Notes under the pieces: generated by a model
The model's input: only the letters and a program-made list of their open reading frames with translations
Told to the model about the DNA's origin: nothing
The model's database searches: none
Source: Portunus trituberculatus
Lineage: Eukaryota > Arthropoda > Malacostraca > Decapoda > Portunidae
DNA length: 64,000 bases
Reading direction: 5' to 3'
Assembly: GCF_017591435.1 (NCBI RefSeq)
Contig: NC_059300.1
Coordinates: forward strand, 19,914,436 to 19,978,435
Program-made: the position numbers and the translations under genes
Shown here: one piece after another, positions 53,481 through 64,000 of the stretch
How positions within the stretch are numbered: the first letter of the stretch is position 1
Layout of the letters: each line of letters begins with the position of its first letter

Positions 53481-53950
53481 TGGCGCGTTCTCGATAGGAA
53501 ACCCCATCGACCAAGACCTATTGGTTACGAACTGCACTAGCAAAAAGGAACAGTAAAATGATGCCACAATTATCATCCCTGATGACACAAGGATCATCAT
53601 TCCCTAGTCTGTATTCTCAAACTCCTCGGTGTCTTTTTATTATTACTATTATTCTCCTTTATTTTCATGTTCTGTTTCTGTAGTCTATAAGGGCTAGACG
53701 GTAATACTTCAGGCAATTGTGGCATTTGCGAACTATCACCATGAGTGGATATCCTTCCTCACCTCGGACCTTGGCTCAAATGTGTGTTGTATGTGACCTT
53801 GACTACCTTTGCCTCGTTTAGTGGATTGATCTCTCACTTCACAAAGATTTTTTTTATCTAACTTGAACTGATTGTAAAGCAAATTATTAATGCTTTCATA
53901 ATGTTTTTTTTCATGATTGAATTGAGTTTAGATAAAATTTTGCATTATCT
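53481..53950. other. non-coding sequence
   Basis: No recognised feature. Confidence 0.4.
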
Positions 53951-54730
53951 CAATTCCTCCATTTATCAACTCGACACAACCTTCCAAACAACTATCCCCT
54001 CTTCTTCAATGCCACTCAATTGTCTCCCTGTACCATACTGAATATCCTCGGTCTGTCCTTTACTCATAATCTTAACTGGAAACGTCACATCTCATATCTT
54101 GCTAAAATAGCTTCCATGAAGTTAGGCGTTCTGAGGCGTCTCCGCCAGATTTTCTCGCCCCTCCAACTGCTTATTCTGTATAAGGGTCTTATCCGCCCCT
54201 GTATGGAGTACTCTTCGCATGTTTGAGGGATTCCAGTCACACAGTTTTACTAGACAGGGTGGAATCAAAAGCTTTTCGTCTCATCAACTCCCCTCCTCTG
54301 ACTAACTGTCTTCAGCCTCTTTCTCACTGCCGAAATATTGCATATATTTTCTATCTTTTATCGCTATTTTCAATCTAACTGTTCCTCTGATCTTGCTAAC
54401 TGCATGCCTCCCCTCCTCCTGCGGCTTCGCTGCACAAGGCTTTCTTCTTCGTCTCATCCCTATTTTATCCACCTCTCTAACTCAAGAGTTAACCAGTACT
54501 CCCAATCATTCATACCTTTCACTGGTAATTTCTGGAACTTTTTCCCTGCATTTGTATTTCCGACTTCCTACGACTTGTCTTCTTTTAAGAGGAAGGTATC
54601 GAGGCATTTGATCCTTAATTTTGGCTGACGCTTTTCATCTTTGTAGAGAGCCAGCACTCAAGTGGGCCTTTTTTTAATCTTTTCTTATTTTTTTTGCCCT
54701 TGGCTGGCCCTCTTTCCCACATAAAAAAAG
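53951..54730 (+). mobile_element. LINE J5, 3' half
   Basis: It begins in the post-catalytic RT region (LNSSIYQL-type sequence), then ILGLSFTHNLNWKRHISYLA (54044), KLGVLRRLRQIFSPLQLL (54119) and RPCMEYSSHV, and ends with the family terminus GCCCTTGGCTGGCCCTCTTT and ACATAAAAAAAG. 5'-truncated, with several frameshifts. Confidence 0.9.
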
Positions 54731-55328
54731 TAAATTAATGATAACTCGATAGATCATGTGTGTGGTCTTTGAAATGACTTACGAAAAGGGCACTCTTTAA
54801 GAATTTAAATCCTAGCGTCACCAGCATTACCGAAATACATGTGGAGACTCCGACAAACGCACGTCTTCGTTTACTGCCCTCACCATCAATACAATCCATT
54901 GCGCCTAATGCACACATCACCGATGATGTATACAAGCTCATGGGGTCACTAAACATTATTGTAAAAATGACGAATTCAAGCTTAATAGTTATACTCATAA
55001 ATAATAAAAAAAAAGGGGAAAAAAAATGAGTTCTGAAATCAAGTCTTAGGTGAACAGAACTGACAAAGTAATCAGGATGTTTGTGTCAAGTCCATAGAAA
55101 ACTTAAAAAAATATGTGAATACGAATGATACAGGTATGTAGGTACATACATAGGTACATCTATGCTATACTATATAGAACTGCCTAGTGTAGGTCAGCGG
55201 CTTCTTGCAGCCGCTTTTATCTTATGTTGAAGTGCTCTTAGAAAAGTATGACTATAAACTTTACATTAATTCATCCTTTTTGCTTCGGTTTTCTTTAAAA
55301 ATGTCTCTTCCCATAAGTCCTACTAAAT

Positions 55329-55331
<3 letters not shown>
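54731..55331. other. non-coding sequence
   Basis: AT-rich, no recognised feature. Confidence 0.4.

Positions 55332-55377
<46 letters not shown>
55332..55377. repeat. (CT)n microsatellite
   Basis: Pure CT tract, about 46 bp. Confidence 0.97.
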
Positions 55378-55379
<2 letters not shown>

Positions 55380-55581
55380 CAGGATTACATGTATATGCTG
55401 CTCAATTTGCATACATGCATTAACAATTTCCACTTTTACATCAACTACTCGTACAAAAATGTGTATAAGGTAACGCTTTTGTCGCCCGCCTCTCGCCATC
55501 TGTCTATACCTACCAGCCTGTCACTGTGTATTTTTGTATTTTTTGTGTGTATTATCATCTGCACGTGTGTGTGTGGTGTTA

Positions 55582-56793
<1,212 letters not shown>

Positions 56794-56882
56794 AGAGAGA
56801 GAGAGATGCGAGCAACACATACAGCCAGGAAGGACAGGCCCATCACGGCGGGGAAAACTGGAAAACGACCACACAGACAGAG

Positions 56883-57021
<139 letters not shown>

Positions 57022-57151
57022 GCCAGTTACATTAACGGCAACATGCATTTAGTTCGCCAAGTTACGCTTCAGGCAATACTGAAACATTAAAGAATGCAGA
57101 GTTAGGATAACACGCCATAAAGAAGTAGTAAAGAATATATTTACTGAGTTT

Positions 57152-57152
<1 letters not shown>

Positions 57153-57233
<81 letters not shown>
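57153..57233. repeat. (GT)n, tail of SINE-A4
   Basis: About 80 bp; on the minus strand it is the (CA)n tail of the adjacent SINE. Confidence 0.95.
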
Positions 57234-57597
<364 letters not shown>

Positions 57598-58158
57598 TAA
57601 TAACAATAACTGACAGCTAATTACGAGAAGCGCAGGGAAATGTAAATGAGGATCGGGAGAGAGTAAGCCACTGACTTCAACCAGACCAGCAGGTGGAGGG
57701 GAGTCACATCAATCAGAGAATAAACACTTTTCACTTACATTGCTATTGGTGGCCTGGTGAACATGGACTCGCCTGCAACTCACACATAATAACTCTCAAC
57801 TTAATAAATGATTAATTGACTAATAAAAATACGATATTGTTACACGTCAATAAGAACATTCCATGCAATCTACTTGATATATAATACATAAAATAATCCA
57901 AAACATTGAATGATCTGTTTTTCCTGTAAATTAGCCGAGGGTGACGTCTCCTGCTCAGACAGTGAAGTTATTCCTCAGTAAAGTCACAGAGCTTTATTCA
58001 TAAACACTTTGCTTTCTCTCACCACGATTATTTTCAAAGGCCACAGAGATGACTAGCGGATTCTCATGAGTGTTCATCCTGTTAATTCTGAAGAAATCTC
58101 GTGTACTTGTCACTAAAACCTTAATAACACATTCAAACCCAATTCACTTCAGCAAGAG
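57598..58158. other. non-coding sequence
   Basis: No recognised feature. Confidence 0.4.
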
Positions 58159-58486
58159 TAGTGGCTCCTAACCTGTGGTACTTCCAGGTGGTACATGAGA
58201 ACTTTTGAGATCATATACCATTATTAGTTAAATTACATTCATTCGTTTCTTAGACAAATAATTTCTGCATTATACAAGATAATCTTGCAAAGGTCAATTG
58301 GTGAAGAAGAAATAGATGCATCCGTCGCATTAAACTGAGTTGTGCTCCTTGTTGTTAGTTCATTAGTGTTTTACTTGTGAATAAATTAACATTTGCTGGA
58401 ATTGAGTATTCTGAAACCAGGTGGTACGCGGGGACTGTACAGGACTCCCAAGTGGTTCTCGCTCAGGAAAAGGTTGGGAGCCATTG
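58159..58486. mobile_element. hAT-like MITE, 328 bp
   Basis: The left end TAGTGGCTCCTAACCTGTGG and the right end (reverse complement CAATGGCTCCCAACCTTTTC) form a degenerate hAT-type inverted repeat. Flanks AGCAAGAG and AACTACAG agree at five of eight positions. The interior keeps GGTGGTAC near both ends, resembling the 45138 MITE in layout. Confidence 0.55.
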
Positions 58487-60682
58487 AACTACAGCCTGTT
58501 GAAGTGGTCGAGGTACAGACTGAAATGCTTCCTAATAACATCCATAAGCGGAAATAGAGTGAGACTTTCCTTCATTTGATATGTTGCAAATTTACCATAT
58601 GCCATTTTTTAAGAGATTGTCAGAAGATCGGACGACGCAAGATTGAAGGAAAACATAAAAGAGAGTGACCGAAGAGAACTATTATTCGACTGGCGGTCAG
58701 GAATATATCAGTCCCGTGGGTCTTGGCAAGCACCACCAATCCTAGACTCGAGACTGAGCAAAACGAGTTGAGCATTTATAGTTGGTGATGGTACATTCAA
58801 ACATTTTCGCCGCAGTACATGACTAAATAACTAACACAAGATAACACAAGCACAAAGATTGGCATGCAACACACTGAACACCTTGTCCTGCAACACCACC
58901 ACAGCCACCACCACGACCACCACCAGTAACACCCGGCACGGCATTACTCCATCAAAAGCCATGAAGAAGACAAAGACAAGACAATATAAGAGACGCATCA
59001 GAAATTTTACTCTAATAACTGGCGTGTGAATTGCAGAGCTCGTGAGAGAACGTAACAAAGGTGTGCGACCGTGACTGCCAACCACCTCACGTATATAATT
59101 CACATAAAAAGACACGAAAAAGAAGTTTACTATTGATTATAGCGTGATTTCAAAACTATCATCCCGACATATCCAGGAATAGATAGATAGATGGATAGAT
59201 AGATATATATAGATAGATGGATAGATGGAGGAATACATAGATAAGATAGAGTGGTAGCTAGGTGGGTAGGTAGGTAGGTAGATATAGGTAGACAAATATA
59301 AGTGGATGGATGGATGGGAGATGTTCTGTTGACCACATGAAATCAAAATTTACATATTTATCAACGACAAAAATATATAAACAAATAAATGAATAATTTA
59401 AGGCATCATACAATAACGAAAACACGAAGATACTTAAACTTTCCTCTCTCATTGCAAGTTACACCCTGCTGCTGCTGCTGCTGCTGCCGCCCACCAAAAA
59501 GACTCCTTGCACTCCAAATTGTTGACATGATCCAATTAAGACCAAACAGAATGTAAGAAATGACCTTTACAAGTACGAACGGTTAAAAGCATAGATTTAA
59601 AAAGAAGCGGAAACTGGAGTGAGGCGGTGTTTGCCAGGCTGTAAATCCCAGTAACGTTATCGCGGGATAAATCAGCAGTATCCTTACGCATGACGACTCA
59701 GTATTTACGCTCATACTTTAGCGGCGCGCCTGAAAATGTGAAACGCTACCATGGAATTTCAGTGCTGCAGTATTCACTTCTCCAGTAATGGTTCAAATCA
59801 CGCGAGCTTTATCGTAGTATTTCTTTAGTGAATATTCATTTCTTATTGTAATATTAATACATTATGCAATCTTATACAAATTACTTATTAGTTTATTATA
59901 CACATCTATACTTTAAACACATTGCCCATCGCAATAGTAGCATCAGATCAGTGCATACTACCAGTGAAAATGATTTTATATCATGCAATTCTACAACAAA
60001 AATATCACACATGCTGGAATTTCGATGATCACCTGAACTACTGAATATACATTATATTTAAGTACATAATTATGAGAAGGACTCTGGTCAAGGACAACAA
60101 AAGAACTGGGAAATAAAAGTCAAGCCCGCAGAAGACAAAGGCAAGAACAAAACCGATTCAAGAATAATATCTTGGCCAAACATCTTAACGCGATCAAACT
60201 GCACAGGAAACACTGCAATTAATTTAACTGAAATTACCACTTTTCCAGCTCCTCTCAACCATTCTCTGCCAGCCAGCGAAAACAACACCTCAGCTGTCGC
60301 CTGCTAAGCTTCGCACCTGGCTAGCCAATCCTGCAACTGTAATGACTCACTTCCTTGTCCCCCGCGATGCCATCCCTCCACTGCCATTTGAGTGCCTGGA
60401 TTAATGCATGCAGGAATCAATCACTAGCCCCGCCAAACAGCGCCTCAGTCTTACCTCCATCAGGTCCATCTAGTTACTGACAGCCGCGATAACCTGACTA
60501 ACCCTCTCGTGAATCGCTTCACCAGGGAGGAACAAGAGCACTACACTGCTTGTAATTCTTATGAGACGCTGCGCAAAACAGAAAATTATGTTTCTTATCC
60601 TGCTGGTTCGCGTAAATGAGGATGAGGTTGGAAGATGCAAGCAGACAAAATAACAAACAGACAGAAAGACAGTCAAACAAAT

Positions 60683-60685
<3 letters not shown>
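58487..60685. other. non-coding sequence
   Basis: No gene or element recognised over about 2.2 kb. It holds degenerate GATA/GGTA tetramers at 59178-59318 and a short (CTG)n at 59468-59486. Minus-strand frames at 58831-59115 and 60088-60288 have no motif. Confidence 0.4.

Positions 60686-60726
<41 letters not shown>
60686..60726. repeat. (CT)n microsatellite
   Basis: Pure CT tract, about 41 bp. Confidence 0.97.
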
Positions 60727-62944
<2,218 letters not shown>

Positions 62945-63020
62945 TGTCTTCCTGTTTCTGTCTGTCTGTCTGTGTCTGCCTGTCTGTCTGTCTGTCCGTC
63001 TGTCTATGTATGTCTGTCTA
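62945..63020. repeat. degenerate (CTGT)n
   Basis: Imperfect CTGT/CTGC tetramers adjoining the SINE-B3 end. Confidence 0.85.
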
Positions 63021-63045
63021 TACCTCTGTTCCCCTACCTGTCCGT

Positions 63046-63244
63046 GTAATCCACCACGGTCGCCAACTGGTCTCCCAGCCTTCCCCATTACGGAGCGAAC
63101 TCAAGAGCTCAGACCGATCTTCGGGTAGGACTGAGACCACAACACACTCCACACACCGGGAAAGCGAGGCCACAGCACCTCGAGTTACATCCCATATCTA
63201 CTTGCTAGGTGAACAGGGGCTAAAGAGGCCTGCCCATTTGCCTC
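63046..63244 (-). mobile_element. SINE-B3, head interrupted
   Basis: Same order as SINE-B2: GTGTAATCCACCACGGTCG, CCCCATTACGGAGCGA, CTCGAGTTACATCCC, CTAGGTGAACAGGGGC, TGCCCATTTGCCTC. It stops at the point where SINE-B2 continues CGCCGCGCCGGG; TGTAATCGCC follows instead. Confidence 0.88.
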
Positions 63245-64000
63245 TGTAATCGCCGCTGGGCGAATGTAGTATTCAGGATGACAAAACGACCCAGTCGTTT
63301 ACTCGCTTTAATGCGGTTAACCTGCATGACAATCAAATTGACACCAGTATGAGGAATATTGAAATGTAAACAAAAACATGCAAAATAAGACATATAACCA
63401 TCATAATAATAATTGATTATTTAATACAACATACAGGCAACGTAAGGATAACCAATATAAACATCATAATGTACCAGATAATTCTTAATGCCCTACTTAT
63501 ACATAATCATTGACACAGTAATAAGTAACATGAATCATGAACAAATCAGTATCATGAACAATGACATGAAAGCAATAATACGTGTATTGTAACTCACAGT
63601 GTAATAGCAATTAACTTAACAATAATTCTCAGCTGAGTAGCAAATAGCAAATGAACTATGACATAACACTTACGACCATGAGGGTCGGCGTTGGACAGAA
63701 TAAGATGTATGGAGAAATCAGAGGGCAGAGTGCAACACCTCTCTCACTGACGACCAGACAGAATCTGCCTCCTTCAGAGGCAGCTGGGGCACACCACATG
63801 CGACCTATTTCTTCATCCCCTACAGAATCAGCAGCGATCCTCTGTGTCCTTATCTATCCTACGCGCAGCGTCATCAGTCTTTGCACATAAACAACCCTCT
63901 CACTACCTCTCTGCATCTAAGTTAACCTCCGTACATCTTCACTACTGTTACTTACTGATATATTTACTAATGTTCATATGTCCTTAATACTACAAGTTAT
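63245..64000. mobile_element. possible LTR element edge running out of the window
   Basis: Sequence breaks from SINE-B3 exactly at TGTAATCGCC, i.e. with a TG end. On the minus strand ATTAAAG lies about 65 bp before this end, as a poly-A signal might in an LTR. The other end and any target duplication would be beyond 64000. No coding motif was seen in these 756 bp. Confidence 0.25.

Overview
This window is eukaryotic, repeat-dominated intergenic or intronic DNA, most probably from a decapod crustacean; a crab-like genome is my guess. The reasons are very dense long (GT/CA)n, (GA/CT)n, (AT)n and trinucleotide tracts, tRNA-Val-derived SINEs that end in (CA)n, and many degenerate Jockey-like and CR1-like LINEs, Ty3/Gypsy elements and one Penelope-like element. 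There is no operon, ribosomal RNA, free-standing tRNA gene or CRISPR array. By hand tally about 7 kb (roughly 11 %) is simple repeat, and almost every long open frame outside the retroelements is a homopeptide or dipeptide readout of a microsatellite.

Layout. 0-15 kb: microsatellites in unique sequence, one good candidate terminal host exon (2296-2554, +), a weaker one (3071-3381, +), a tRNA-Val SINE (8891-9181), a pure ~654-bp GAA tract (10473-11126) and an eroded LINE scrap. 15-24.5 kb: a retroelement block with LINE J1 (-), a Gypsy element B with putative 5' LTR, gag, integrase and the start of an env-like frame but no protease/RT/RNase H, then a Penelope-like element (RT plus GIY-YIG) whose tail is split by a 589-bp solo LTR flanked by ACCT. 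24.7-35.4 kb: LINE J2 (+), then LINE J3 (-) split by a rearranged Gypsy element A. In element A the 3' LTR and most of pol read leftward, while gag, protease and the first part of RT read rightward; the two halves meet head to head and share a 442-bp inverted repeat.

35.8-50.5 kb: SINEs, LINE J4 (-), a candidate small terminal exon (38941-39042, -), a 516-bp PIF/Harbinger-like MITE with TAA target duplication, two CR1-like LINEs (-), a hAT-like MITE and a CAGGGTTGG-ended DNA element. 50.5-64 kb: microsatellites, an unnamed element with about 14 copies of a CATATTTCCTACA motif in both orientations (52660-53480), LINE J5 (+), a second LINE type with poly-A tail (55770-56793), more SINEs, a second hAT-like MITE, a ~295-bp (AT)n tract, and a probable LTR edge at 63245 running out of the window.

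Nothing here forms a host pathway. The coding content is selfish DNA in successive layers: LINEs hit by LTR elements, a Penelope element hit by an LTR element, and SINEs eaten into by microsatellites. The most unusual objects are the head-to-head Gypsy A structure, the CATATTTCCTACA-array element and the long uninterrupted GAA tract. All similarity statements come from reading motifs by eye, not from database searches.
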